In this document: in pieces, positions 5,037 to 14,227 of the stretch
How the letters are laid out: each line of letters begins with the position of its first letter
How positions within the stretch are numbered: position 1 is the first letter of the stretch
NCBI GenBank assembly: GCA_964484765.1
Contig: CAZAGI010000004.1
Span: 1-64,000 of the forward strand
Direction of reading: 5' to 3'
Source: DSVQ01 sp964484765
Lineage (GTDB): Bacteria > Planctomycetota > Planctomycetia > Planctomycetales > Planctomycetaceae
Length of the DNA: 64,000 nt
The notes under the pieces: model-generated
Database searches by the model: none
Told to the model about the DNA's origin: nothing
The model's input: the letters and a program-made list of their open reading frames with translations, nothing else
Program-made: the position numbers and the translations under genes

Positions 5037-7655
5037 TTACTTGTCGTTGCGACCGAGTCGCCGGGCGTACATTTTTCCCAAAACGTCCCGCGCGGCACCG
5101 ATCAATTCCGGGTAGGGTGTGTCGGTCACGTCCAACAGGCCCTCGTTGTAGTTGGCACCATCAATGACCGTGCCGGTGATCGGTTTGTCTATTGCCTCGT
5201 ACCAGTGGCAGCCAACGACCGTGGGATGGTCGAGTGCGCTCTGGACATAGCCCTGTAGCAACGCACCGCGATGTTGCTGGTCGATGGCGGGGGTGTCGGC
5301 GCTCGCGCCTGCGTGAAACGAGCCGCGGTCAAGCGAGCCAAATGAAAACTCGCCGATCAGGCACGGCTTGTTGAGTCGGTTGAAAACCGAGGTCGGCTGC
5401 TGGGATTGCTTGGGGTCGAGCGTCTTCCTGTAGATCGTGAACGTGATCACGTCACAATACTCCGCGGCGGCTTCGGCTGCTTCCGGCGTCCAGGTTCCAT
5501 GTCGGCTGCCGAGGTACAAGTGGTCCGGGTCTTCCTTTTTCAGCGCGTCACGCACGACCTCATAGTACTTAAGCATCAGCGATTTCACGAAGGCGAGGCA
5601 ATCGGCCCGTCGGGCCGCCGGCCCGGGCCGCTCTAGTTGGACCGGCCCGTCGAACGCCGTCCAGTCGGCGAAGGATGTTCCCCAGACAGAGTTGAGCTTG
5701 CTGATCTGCTTGTACTTGCTCTTGAGTTGGCGGACGAATTCCGCCCGGGCGTGGGATCCCTGCGGCGCGGCCAGAGTGCCGTAGGCAAGGTCGTCCCGCT
5801 GGTCGTCATCCCCCCATCCGCCGACGCTCAACTCGTTCTCGACGAAGTATCCGACGCACCACGGATCACCCTTTGACAACGCGGCGATGCCCCGGATGGA
5901 CTCCGTCGCGTGCTTCGGGAACGCGGGATCGAACGCATCATGCATTTTGTCCCCGAAGAGCCCCCCCTCGATACGGCCGTGGTCGCCGAGAATGTCATCG
6001 ATCGTCGCAGTATAGGGAACCTTGCCGTTTCGGTAGAACAGCCCATGGTCCGGCCAGCAGCCGATGGTGTTGAACCCCCAGGACGGGAGGCGCTGGAGCA
6101 TGCTCGCGCCCCAGGCGTCCCGGTATCCCGGCCCATACTTGCGCTGCAGATTCGCGCCATAGAAGTCGAACGTTCGGCGGTTGATGGCCGGCCCCGTGTG
6201 ATGCACGCGATCGCGGTAATGCTGGCTCAATGGATCGCTGTTATCGGGCAACCATGTGAACAACTTCGCGCGGTCCGCGACAATTGTGCCGTGCCCGAAG
6301 TGCAAAGAGGTGACCCCTGCCGAAAAGAACAACCCACCATCGGGGTCGACCAGCCACCACTTGTTGCCGACCTTCGCCGTGCGAAAGAAACCGCTCGTGT
6401 TTGGGGCCTTGGCGGTCTTTGAGCCGCCGAAGCGATTGCGATCAGTCAGCGCCGGATGCGCCTTGAGATCGGCCCCTTCGCTCCGCAGGCGCTCACGGAA
6501 TTCACTCTCGTGCTGTAGCTTCCCCGGCCAATCGGCACGGGTGTATTGTCCGAAGCGATCGACGATCCCATCCAGCGGGACCGGCGGCATGAGCCGAGCT
6601 CCCGTGATGACCAGGTCCTGTGGGCTGTGGGGGTGATTCAAGAAGATGCCGAATGCGATCACATGTTCCATGTTGAGTCCTGACAGCGCCAGCGGTCGGG
6701 CGCCCGGCTCCGTAGGCAGTCCCTTCATCCCCTGCACATGGCCATCAAGCGGAAGCTGGACAGCAAATCGTGCTGATTCACCGGCCCCGAGAGTCCCCCG
6801 CGCCGTCGGCATCTCACTGAGTGGGACAGGCGCTTCGTCGTCGATGCGCACCAGAAAGCTCACGGGTTGCTTGCCCGGGTTGTGCAGATCAAGCGACAGG
6901 TTGCTGAACCGACTCCAGTTCCACGCCTCCGGCGACCTCATGATCAGACCCGACTTCTCGGACGGCCGGAAGGTCACCCGAATGCCATCACCCTGTTTCT
7001 CAACCTGGCATTGTTCGGGCCGGAACTGATCCAGGCCAAACGCCTGCGACCCGGCGGTCTCTGCACGCCTTTGGGGGATTTTTGCGACACGCGGGGTTCC
7101 CTTCGGCTTCGGCACGACAGCTCCTGTGGCCTGACCGTCCTGTCGCTCCGGCTTCTCCGACTGTCGCTTCAACGTCAGGAAGATCGCTCCCGTTTGGTCG
7201 CTCTTGAACTCGGTCGGCCGCGCTCCTCCGTCTTCGGAATGCCGATAGCACAGCTTGAGCGTATTGCCTTCGAGAGAATAAATGCCCGTCAGTCCAACGT
7301 TTTTAGGACGCGGACCTATTCCCCGCCAATCGAAATGTCCGCGCTCCGCATCGATCTCGAACTTCCCCTCATACTTTCCAACCGTCCCATTGAGCACGCG
7401 CGTCATTGTGAAGGAGTTACCGTCTATCACGATGGTTCGATTTCGTTGCGTAACCTCGTTGCTAGGCACGGCCTTCCCGGCCGATTCCTCGGCGACGGTC
7501 AGCCACTCACCCTGCAACGCCTGCATGACGCGCTGATTTTCTTCGTCCGTGGCCTTCGGTGCGGCCGCCCCGGATGTTTTCTGAGTGTTCGGGTTGCCCT
7601 CCTGTCTTGCGTCGACCGGACGGGTGTGCAGCGCTGGGTCAAAATTCCTCAGCAC
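5037..7655 (-). CDS. TIGR03067-domain / agarase-like (GH50-type) hydrolase, downstream of an in-frame TAG
   Basis: The 872 codons from the first ATG encode a TIGR03067-like domain (about residues 40-165, with LQGEWL and YSLEGNTLKLCY), a beta-sandwich region (about 200-370) and an agarase-like barrel (about 400-870). Motifs of the barrel are VDPDGGLFFSAGVTS, a probable acid/base Glu in VENELSVG, and a probable nucleophile Glu in LIGEFSFG. The enzyme would cleave an agarose-like polysaccharide outside the cytoplasm. The frame continues without a stop for 65 codons upstream of this ATG, up to a TAG at 7851-7853, and then joins the secreted N-terminal ORF. By itself this ORF lacks a signal peptide, so it only makes sense as the rest of the upstream gene. 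Confidence 0.75.
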   Translation of the reverse strand: MLRNFDPALHTRPVDARQEGNPNTQKTSGAAAPKATDEENQRVMQALQGEWLTVAEESAGKAVPSNEVTQRNRTIVIDGNSFTMTRVLNGTVGKYEGKFEIDAERGHFDWRGIGPRPKNVGLTGIYSLEGNTLKLCYRHSEDGGARPTEFKSDQTGAIFLTLKRQSEKPERQDGQATGAVVPKPKGTPRVAKIPQRRAETAGSQAFGLDQFRPEQCQVEKQGDGIRVTFRPSEKSGLIMRSPEAWNWSRFSNLSLDLHNPGKQPVSFLVRIDDEAPVPLSEMPTARGTLGAGESARFAVQLPLDGHVQGMKGLPTEPGARPLALSGLNMEHVIAFGIFLNHPHSPQDLVITGARLMPPVPLDGIVDRFGQYTRADWPGKLQHESEFRERLRSEGADLKAHPALTDRNRFGGSKTAKAPNTSGFFRTAKVGNKWWLVDPDGGLFFSAGVTSLHFGHGTIVADRAKLFTWLPDNSDPLSQHYRDRVHHTGPAINRRTFDFYGANLQRKYGPGYRDAWGASMLQRLPSWGFNTIGCWPDHGLFYRNGKVPYTATIDDILGDHGRIEGGLFGDKMHDAFDPAFPKHATESIRGIAALSKGDPWCVGYFVENELSVGGWGDDDQRDDLAYGTLAAPQGSHARAEFVRQLKSKYKQISKLNSVWGTSFADWTAFDGPVQLERPGPAARRADCLAFVKSLMLKYYEVVRDALKKEDPDHLYLGSRHGTWTPEAAEAAAEYCDVITFTIYRKTLDPKQSQQPTSVFNRLNKPCLIGEFSFGSLDRGSFHAGASADTPAIDQQHRGALLQGYVQSALDHPTVVGCHWYEAIDKPITGTVIDGANYNEGLLDVTDTPYPELIGAARDVLGKMYARRLGRNDK

Positions 7656-7850
7656 CCAGATCTCATCAAGTTTCGAATTGTCTCTGCGAAGCTTGGATGC
7701 GAATAACTCCTTCGTCGCTGCGACGTACCGTGGATTCTTGCCTTCCGAAATAACCCCGCCGACTTCGACATAGCGCGGCGAATGGAAGGTCTTGCCATCC
7801 GTGTCCGCCTGCCAGAAAACAATGCGGCTGGTTTCCCAGTCGCCTTCCGT

Positions 7851-8711
7851 CTACTGCAATGATGCGAACGCGTGCTCGCCATCGCGAGTGATTGAGAAGA
7901 ACCGCTGCCGCGCGGCGTCCATCCCGCTGAATTTGAGCGGTTCCGGCGCGCTCCACTTGCTGGTACGCGAAGTGCGTGTCGAAACTACAATTTGCACGGT
8001 CTTCTTCTGAAAATCGATTCGATCGGCATAGAGTTTCAGCCCATCCCCGGTTATGCACCCTCCGGCGAGGAATCCATGTGATCCGAATTCGGAGAGGAGC
8101 CGCGCGCGTTGGAACGGCTCATCCATCGATGGCCGCGTCGAGACATGCAGCTTACCGTCGAACAACACGATCATCTCTCGACCGTCGCTCGTCAGCGTCG
8201 GGTCGTTGCCGGGGATGAGGCGAGTGCTCTCTCCGAAGAGGTCCTTCGGTGATTTCCGAGTCGCTTGATAGATCCAGGGCCTTTCCTCCCCGGGGGGGAT
8301 GGACCTCCAGTACAGGGTCAACCCATCGTCGGAGAGCCAAGGGGACCCTTTGGATGTCTTTGGCGGTTGGAGCTCGCTGAGGGATGTCCACTCCGGCGCA
8401 GGCGTTCCTTCTCCCGTCGCCTCGATTCGGGTCACGACTTCCAACTCGGTGTCATAGGCCAGCTTCACGTTCTGCCCCGGTTGCACGTCCGCCAGCAGAC
8501 CGGCGCTTCCATTGACGGCGACCTTGGCCTTCTTGAGCACGTCGAAGGTCCGTTCCTGCTCTTTCCCGCCGACCGTGGTCGAGAGCGTGATCGATGATTC
8601 CGCCACATCGACCTTGCGAACGGTCCCGACGACCTGTTGTTCCGCAGCTTGGGTTGAACTGCTTGCCGAAGTAATATGAATCCCGATCGCGAACGCCAGA
8701 ATGAGTCTCAT
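7851..8711 (-). CDS. secreted PD40 propeller-like protein, N-terminal part of the agarase-like gene
   Basis: The ORF has 286 codons. It begins with a signal peptide (MRLILAFAIGIHITSA, cleavage probable near AAEQ), followed by a small beta domain (VGTVRKVDVAESSITL) and WD40-like beta-propeller (PD40) strands such as SPWLSDDGLTLYWRS. It ends at TAG in the middle of a propeller strand (AFASLQ, then in the same frame TEGDWETSRIVFW). The reading frame after the TAG continues to the hydrolase ending at 5037, giving 1,224 codons in total. I read it as one gene with a nonsense mutation, sequencing error or read-through site. Confidence 0.75.
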   Translation of the reverse strand: MRLILAFAIGIHITSASSSTQAAEQQVVGTVRKVDVAESSITLSTTVGGKEQERTFDVLKKAKVAVNGSAGLLADVQPGQNVKLAYDTELEVVTRIEATGEGTPAPEWTSLSELQPPKTSKGSPWLSDDGLTLYWRSIPPGEERPWIYQATRKSPKDLFGESTRLIPGNDPTLTSDGREMIVLFDGKLHVSTRPSMDEPFQRARLLSEFGSHGFLAGGCITGDGLKLYADRIDFQKKTVQIVVSTRTSRTSKWSAPEPLKFSGMDAARQRFFSITRDGEHAFASLQ

Positions 8712-8933
8712 TGGGAATACCCTCTTGAATTTACGCGGCGAAAAGTTATGCCGCGAACATCCGACTCCATGAGCACGCGGACTGTGGGTCGCCGGCCATT
8801 CAATCGAAGAGAAGGGTCAACTCACATCGTACATGTAATGTCAACTGAAGAGTACTGCTGGCATCGGTGCTTTTTTGTGCGTTCGACGGCGATCGCGTCG
8901 TTCGCTCCGGCTACCGCGTGTTAGCCCGTTAAG

Positions 8934-10340
8934 ACCGGCATGATCGGGGGCGTTCTGAACACGGACCGGAGTCCGGGTCGAAACCCGGCTTTACCAGACC
9001 CACCGCCGGGGTGCAAAAAGGAAGCCATCTCCCGTATTGCCAACGTCTTCCCGATTGTACCGCGATGAAGAACCTCTACCAACGTTTGCTGCTGTTGATC
9101 GCCGGGGTGACCCATCAGGAACTGGCCCGACACGTCCGTTACCTGAAAATCGAGAACGAAATCCTCCGCAGCAAGCTTCCCAAGCGTGTGCCCGTGACGC
9201 TGAAGGAACAGAACCGATTAGTGAAGTTTGGGGCCAATCTGGGCAGGGCACTCGGCGATCTGGTCACCATCGTGCATCCGGATACGCTCCGGCGGTGGAT
9301 ACGAGAATCGAAGCCATCAGCCAAGAAGAAACCCGTCCTGAGGGGTCGCCCACGGACACAGGAGCAAATCCGCGAGTTGATCCTCAAGCTGGCCCGTGAG
9401 AACGACTGGGGCTACACCCGCATCCTGGGCGAACTCCGCAAACTCGGGATCAAAGCGATCTCGCGGAACACTGTGAAGAACATCCTGAAAGCCAACGGGC
9501 TCGATCCGGGGCCGAAACGCGGCGCCGGCACCTGGGACGAGTTTTTGAAGATTCATGCGGCCACGCTCTGGCAGTGTGATTTCTATGCGAAGAAGGTGCT
9601 CACGCTCAGAGGATTCCGGGATGTGTACCTGCTGATCTTCCTGCACGTGGAAACGCGGCGGGTGTTCATCGCGCCGGCGACGTACCATCCGAACGAGGCG
9701 TGGGTCAAAGAGCAGGCCGAGGCCTTTCGGAAGCACGCGAAAGAGACCGGCTTGGGCACGGCGCTGTTGATGCATGACCTAGACACGAAGTTCACCGCAT
9801 CGTTCGACGAGGTGCTGAGGGCCGGAGACGTGCGTGTCCAGAAGACGGCGTATCGCTCACCCAACACGGTGGCGTTCGTGGAGCGCTTCATTCAGACGCT
9901 GCAGCAGGAGTGCCTCGACTACTTCGTGGTGTTCGGTGAGCGGCACATGAATTATCTGGTGTCGGAGATGGTCACTCACTACCACGAGGAGCGGCCGCAT
10001 CAAGGCAAGGACAACGAAACCTTGCGGCAAGCCTCAGCAAAACAGAAACAGAAGAAATCCAAGGGAAGGGCGACCGCGCCGCCGCCGGATGTCGTGCCAC
10101 TCGGAGGCATCACATGCCGGCAGCGACTGGGCGGGCTGCTGAAACACTACAGTCGCAAGGCCGCGTGAATCCATTTCCGTGCTGTTGTGAACCCGATCGT
10201 CGCGTCGGCGCACCCATTGCGTCTTCAAACGCGATCGCCCAGCGCAACACCTCGTCGCGCGACTTCGCTCTCACGCCAACACTTCGCGACGCCAGATCCC
10301 GCTGTCACCAAAACAACCGATTTCATTTTTGCACAGGGCG
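8934..10340 (+). mobile_element. IS copy with intact DDE transposase, right end abutting SMC-like remnant
   Basis: Similarity to the copies at 23780 and 33457 begins near 8934 (GACCGGCATGATCGGG) and runs through the transposase. The right end near 10340 (TTTTTGCACAGGG) is an imperfect inverted match to the left end (CCCCGTGCACAACCC) seen in other copies. I could not find the usual left terminus upstream of 8934, so the left boundary is not fixed. The gap 8712-8933 holds no gene I recognise and should contain the promoter of the minus-strand gene starting at 8711. Confidence 0.6.
9065..10168 (+). CDS. IS transposase with integrase core (rve/DDE)
   Basis: This 367-residue protein would excise and reinsert the IS. 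An N-terminal helical, HTH-like region (LLLIAGVTHQELARHVRYL, DTLRRWI) precedes an rve core with the catalytic triad in WQCDFYA (D), MHDLDTKF (D) and QTLQQECLDYF (E), followed by a basic tail. The C-terminus LLKHYSRKAA is a family hallmark also found in the other copies. The ATG at 9065 is preferred over the one at 9011 because similarity between copies begins at MKNLYQRLLL. The copy at 33801 is about 85-90% alike by eye. Confidence 0.9.
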   Translation: MKNLYQRLLLLIAGVTHQELARHVRYLKIENEILRSKLPKRVPVTLKEQNRLVKFGANLGRALGDLVTIVHPDTLRRWIRESKPSAKKKPVLRGRPRTQEQIRELILKLARENDWGYTRILGELRKLGIKAISRNTVKNILKANGLDPGPKRGAGTWDEFLKIHAATLWQCDFYAKKVLTLRGFRDVYLLIFLHVETRRVFIAPATYHPNEAWVKEQAEAFRKHAKETGLGTALLMHDLDTKFTASFDEVLRAGDVRVQKTAYRSPNTVAFVERFIQTLQQECLDYFVVFGERHMNYLVSEMVTHYHEERPHQGKDNETLRQASAKQKQKKSKGRATAPPPDVVPLGGITCRQRLGGLLKHYSRKAA

Positions 10341-10345
10341 CCCTG

Positions 10346-10744
10346 ATGGCGAACGTCATGCAGGGGCGAATCGAGATCGACATGCGTGGTCTCAGGCTGG
10401 AACTCGATGGTCGAGAATCCACGCCGGGCGAGGCGCTGGCGTCGGAAACGGCGCTGAGCCTCGACCTCGCCTGCCTCAGCGCCAGCATCTGCGGTCTCGG
10501 GCATCTCCCCCGATTCATCATTCACGACAGCCCACGCGAGGCCGACCTTGAGTCCCACATCTACGCGAGGTTGTTCGAGTTCATTCTCGAACTCGAACGC
10601 TCCTTCCACGGCCAATCACCGTCGTTCCAATACATCGTCACCACGACAACACCACCGCCCCAGGACTTCAGAGCCGACCCGTACCTTCGCCTGTTACTCG
10701 ATAGGCGACAGCCCGACGGGTTGTTGTTGAGGCAGGAATTCTGA
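10346..10744 (+). pseudogene. C-terminal remnant of an SMC/RecF-like ATPase
   Basis: The 132 codons end 36 bp before the AlbA_2-KAP gene. They contain LALD-type helix sequence, a Walker B/D-loop-like FIIHDSPREAD and the strand FQYIVTTTTPPP, a pattern I know from the C-terminal lobe of SMC-like ATPases in defence operons. Walker A and the coiled coil are absent, and the IS right end lies directly upstream, so the 5' part of the gene was removed by IS insertion or deletion. The ATG at 10346 is the first in-frame start outside the IS. Whether this fragment is translated is unknown. Confidence 0.65.
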
Positions 10745-10780
10745 GGCGTCCGATTTCAAGATCCACGGAAGAAGAACCAC

Positions 10781-12964
10781 ATGAGCGATTTTGAGCAAGT
10801 ACTCGCGTCAGGCGAGTCTGAGACAGTCGAGTTCGTCTTGTCCGTTGATGGAGACAAATTCGTCAAGTCGATCTGTGCGTTCGCAAACACTCAAGGCGGT
10901 GTCGTCTACGTCGGGATAGACGAGTCTTCAAAATCGTCCGGCGGCACACCGAAGGTCATTGGAACTGACCAGGGCGAGGTGCAGAGAGTCACCCGATCAC
11001 TTGAACAGTACTTCGATGACCCGCTGCCAAACGTGCGAGAAGAAATCTTATTCCAACGAGGTCCCAAAGGGGCAGTGATTGCCGTTCATGTGGATCGCCA
11101 CTCCGGATCACAGGATGTCGCACTTGCCGACCTCACAATCTGGAGACGAAACAGAGACAAGAATGAATCATCGACTGCCCGAACCCGCCCAATCCGCCCG
11201 AAAAGCGAGAGTTTGACGGACAAACTTGACCTCTCTCAAAAAGTCGACGTCGAAGTAGTGCGCGGCGGCGCGCAACTCGGTGGCAATGCGAAGCTGAACG
11301 CTGAAGGTCAAGTGACTTCGCGTGACGATTCAACACCATCGGCTGCTACGCCGTCGCATCCTCGTCTTGGAAATCACTCCATCTTTAGGCGTGAGGCCAC
11401 GTCGACCGAGGCTGCGCTCAACGTCGATGGATACGCCGAGGTCATAGCACACTTGTTGGCCAACACGGATGCCAACGAGCGGATGTCTATGGCCATTTTC
11501 GGCCATTGGGGGCGAGGTAAAACATTTCTGGCCAACAGAATTGCCGAGCGTCTGGAGGCAAAGTCTACTTCTGATGGACCCCGATACAAGACGGTTATGT
11601 TTAGCGCTTGGAAATACCGAACTACACCCGAAGTCTGGGCGTACCTGTTTGAACGCTTCTTGCAGGAAGGAAAGAAGCGGAATTGGACCTTGCCCGTACG
11701 AGCCGCCCTGGTACGTCATGGTCCGTGGCCCCTGATTATCGCCATGTTCGGGCTTTTCGTTTCTCTTTTGACGATGACGGAAAAGACAAAGGCCCTCTTT
11801 GCGATCGTCCAGGCTGTCGGCATCGGCACTGTCATCTACGCGGGCTTTCTATTTGTTCGCTTTCGATCTGTGGCTGTTCGCTTGAAAAGCCTCTACACGT
11901 TCGCAAGTCACGCGGACAAACTTGGACTTCAAGCAGCAATCGGCGACGACCTGAGAGCATTGCTCAAAGGATGGTGCCAAACAAAGGTGAAGGAGACCCT
12001 GAAGAAGAGTTGGTTGTCGGTATTCTGGGCCTCTCTCTGTTATGCAGTCGCAGCAGGATTGATCACGTGGAAGTTGTTTCCAGTACAGACAAAGTCTGAC
12101 CCGGTGATTCCCTTGATCGGCGAACTGTCCTTGGGAGTGAATCCTTATGTTGCATTAGCGTTTTACGCGGTGTGGACTGTGGCTTGGTTGATAATGCCAT
12201 TCGTCTTGTACTTCTGGCCGTGGCAGATGGCCGATCGCGTTCTTTTGGTGGTTGATGACCTTGACCGTTGTGAACCAAAACAAATGCTGGAGATCATCGA
12301 GTCCACGATGCTGATTCTGGACGACAAAGAAGTCCACGAACGACTTCAGGTGTGCATGTTGATTGATGAAGCCGCGTTCGTTAACGCATTGATGCAGAAG
12401 TACGGGGGGCTAACTGAAGACCATCAGGCGGGAGATGGTCTCACATACACACCTTCCCGCATCGTTCGCGAGAACATCGAAAAGTTTTTCCTCCTTCATG
12501 TTCGACTTCCACCACTCACGGACGGTGAAATCGCGGATGTGGCCGAACAGTATGTGCGACAATTACGCAGCTACAGTGATACCGCACAGCCAGATCCTGC
12601 TCGACCACATCCGGGAACTGTTGAGACGCCCGTTGTCAGCCAACCGAACGGTGCCGCGCCGGTGAATGCCATCCCAAGTCGCCAAATTGCCGTACAACGG
12701 TCTGTCGTTGAGCAAGAGGAGGCAGAAGCGATCACAGAGTGCATTGGCCGTGAATTGCAGGGAAGCAATCGGGAAGTGATCGGGCCGCGTGCATTGCGTT
12801 GCATGCTGTTCAGGTATCAGTTGGCGCGAGACATCTTGTTTAGGCTTGGAGAGCGTCCCACCCCGGACGAACTCGCAAATGCCGTTGTCGCCCGCTACAC
12901 GAGGACACCGATGGATCAGGACAACCTTTCCAGAGTTCAAAGCGTTGTCAATCAGCTCTCTTAA
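10781..12964 (+). CDS. AlbA_2 (Schlafen-type) - KAP family P-loop NTPase, membrane protein
   Basis: This 727-residue protein joins an N-terminal AlbA_2-like nucleic-acid-binding domain (residues 1-125; ESETVEFV, ICAFANTQGGVVYVGI) to a KAP P-loop NTPase. Walker A is GHWGRGKT (near 245) and Walker B is LLVVDDLDRC (near 490). Four hydrophobic segments (about 310-330, 345-365, 415-435 and 455-480) lie between the Walker motifs, as is usual for KAP ATPases. KAP proteins are membrane-anchored motors, several of them in phage defence. The gene is the first intact member of a same-strand operon and probably couples nucleic-acid sensing to the membrane; that role is inferred. Confidence 0.85.
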   Translation: MSDFEQVLASGESETVEFVLSVDGDKFVKSICAFANTQGGVVYVGIDESSKSSGGTPKVIGTDQGEVQRVTRSLEQYFDDPLPNVREEILFQRGPKGAVIAVHVDRHSGSQDVALADLTIWRRNRDKNESSTARTRPIRPKSESLTDKLDLSQKVDVEVVRGGAQLGGNAKLNAEGQVTSRDDSTPSAATPSHPRLGNHSIFRREATSTEAALNVDGYAEVIAHLLANTDANERMSMAIFGHWGRGKTFLANRIAERLEAKSTSDGPRYKTVMFSAWKYRTTPEVWAYLFERFLQEGKKRNWTLPVRAALVRHGPWPLIIAMFGLFVSLLTMTEKTKALFAIVQAVGIGTVIYAGFLFVRFRSVAVRLKSLYTFASHADKLGLQAAIGDDLRALLKGWCQTKVKETLKKSWLSVFWASLCYAVAAGLITWKLFPVQTKSDPVIPLIGELSLGVNPYVALAFYAVWTVAWLIMPFVLYFWPWQMADRVLLVVDDLDRCEPKQMLEIIESTMLILDDKEVHERLQVCMLIDEAAFVNALMQKYGGLTEDHQAGDGLTYTPSRIVRENIEKFFLLHVRLPPLTDGEIADVAEQYVRQLRSYSDTAQPDPARPHPGTVETPVVSQPNGAAPVNAIPSRQIAVQRSVVEQEEAEAITECIGRELQGSNREVIGPRALRCMLFRYQLARDILFRLGERPTPDELANAVVARYTRTPMDQDNLSRVQSVVNQLS

Positions 12965-13003
12965 ACCGGTCGATGCGCTGGAAGTGAGAGGCGAGGAGAG
13001 AAT

Positions 13004-14227
13004 ATGGCATCAACCTTTACCTGGCTCGACTATTCCGAACACGAGCGTCGCAAGATGCTCGATGTGATTGAACTGTTCGGCGAGAAGACGACTCGGGACG
13101 AACTTGGGCTGGGAGGTGTTCGCGACGCCTTTGCCGACCTGCTGTTTCCGGGCACGAGCACGATCCAGACGGTAGCCAAGTATTTCCTGTTCGTGCCGTG
13201 GGTGTATCTCTCGCTGGAGAATAAGCGGACCTCATCCGCCAAGGTTGCGCTTCGGGCACGCAAGCTGGAGATCGAGTTGGCGCGTCAGCTTGAGGAATCT
13301 GGGGCAACCGACGGGGTCATTGGGCGTCGAGCCAAAGAGAAACTGCAACGGCTACCGAGCAGTGTCTACTGGCAGGGCCTGCATCAGTGGGGCATCCGCA
13401 CATTTTCAGGCTCACAGGATGAGTACCATCGCTCATTGGACCTGTTTTATGCACGCAGGAACGCAAGGCAATCAACTCGTCATGAACATGAAGGAGAGTC
13501 GGCAGACGAGGCGGACCTACATAACTGGCACGTCGGCTTGCCAGAACCCGATGCTGATTTCCCATTTGGAGCTACGCTTTCTCTCTCTCTCGCCGAGGCA
13601 GAGTACTTGCAAGAGAGATTGTTGACCAACTGTTCTCAGTCGTTGATGGCTTACCTTGTCCGCGAGCATGTGCAAGTCGAAATCGCTTCATTTGCCTGGG
13701 AACTGGATGCCGAGCTTCCCAATAACCTAGCAAATCTGGTGTTTCATGGCCGCAACTTTTCTGAATCCCTGCACGGCGCGCAATTGCTTTACAACCTGAT
13801 CCTCGCTGAGAAGAGGGCCTGGCAAGAAAAGATCGATGGTTACCGAAAGGACCTGATCGAGTGGTGCGAACGGGTTTCAATCCGAATGGGGGAGCTGCGG
13901 AACTGGGATCGTCGCGAATTCTGGCGCATCGTCTATCAGTCGAACCCTCGGGTCAGCTCGCGAGCACGCAGCTTCATCGAGACCTGGATTGATCGTGTGA
14001 CCACGACACCGGATTTAACTTCGATGATCGATTCACATGCGATTCGACAATTTGTGGAGAACCGTGAGGTTCAGCTCAAGGGCGGTCTGGCTCGTGTGAA
14101 AAGCGAGCGGGCTCGCGAACTCTGGAATGGGGCCGCTGGGGCAGCACAGTTGGATTTGCGATGGAACAGTGCTCGGCGAATCGTGATTGACATCCTCACT
14201 GGATTGGAGGTCGACGCCAATGCTTGA
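13004..14227 (+). CDS. DUF6361-like protein of the defence operon
   Basis: This 407-residue protein starts at an ATG with a GGAG-like site just upstream. It opens with FTWLDYSEHERRKMLDVIELF and continues with a region that matches my memory of DUF6361 (DELGLGGVRDAFADLLFPGTST, YFLFVPWVY, VYWQGLHQWGIRTF). No catalytic motif is evident, and the charged helical content suggests an adaptor or structural role. The gene overlaps the PLD-like gene by 8 bp, which indicates translational coupling. The family name is from memory and needs a profile search. Confidence 0.7.
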   Translation: MASTFTWLDYSEHERRKMLDVIELFGEKTTRDELGLGGVRDAFADLLFPGTSTIQTVAKYFLFVPWVYLSLENKRTSSAKVALRARKLEIELARQLEESGATDGVIGRRAKEKLQRLPSSVYWQGLHQWGIRTFSGSQDEYHRSLDLFYARRNARQSTRHEHEGESADEADLHNWHVGLPEPDADFPFGATLSLSLAEAEYLQERLLTNCSQSLMAYLVREHVQVEIASFAWELDAELPNNLANLVFHGRNFSESLHGAQLLYNLILAEKRAWQEKIDGYRKDLIEWCERVSIRMGELRNWDRREFWRIVYQSNPRVSSRARSFIETWIDRVTTTPDLTSMIDSHAIRQFVENREVQLKGGLARVKSERARELWNGAAGAAQLDLRWNSARRIVIDILTGLEVDANA

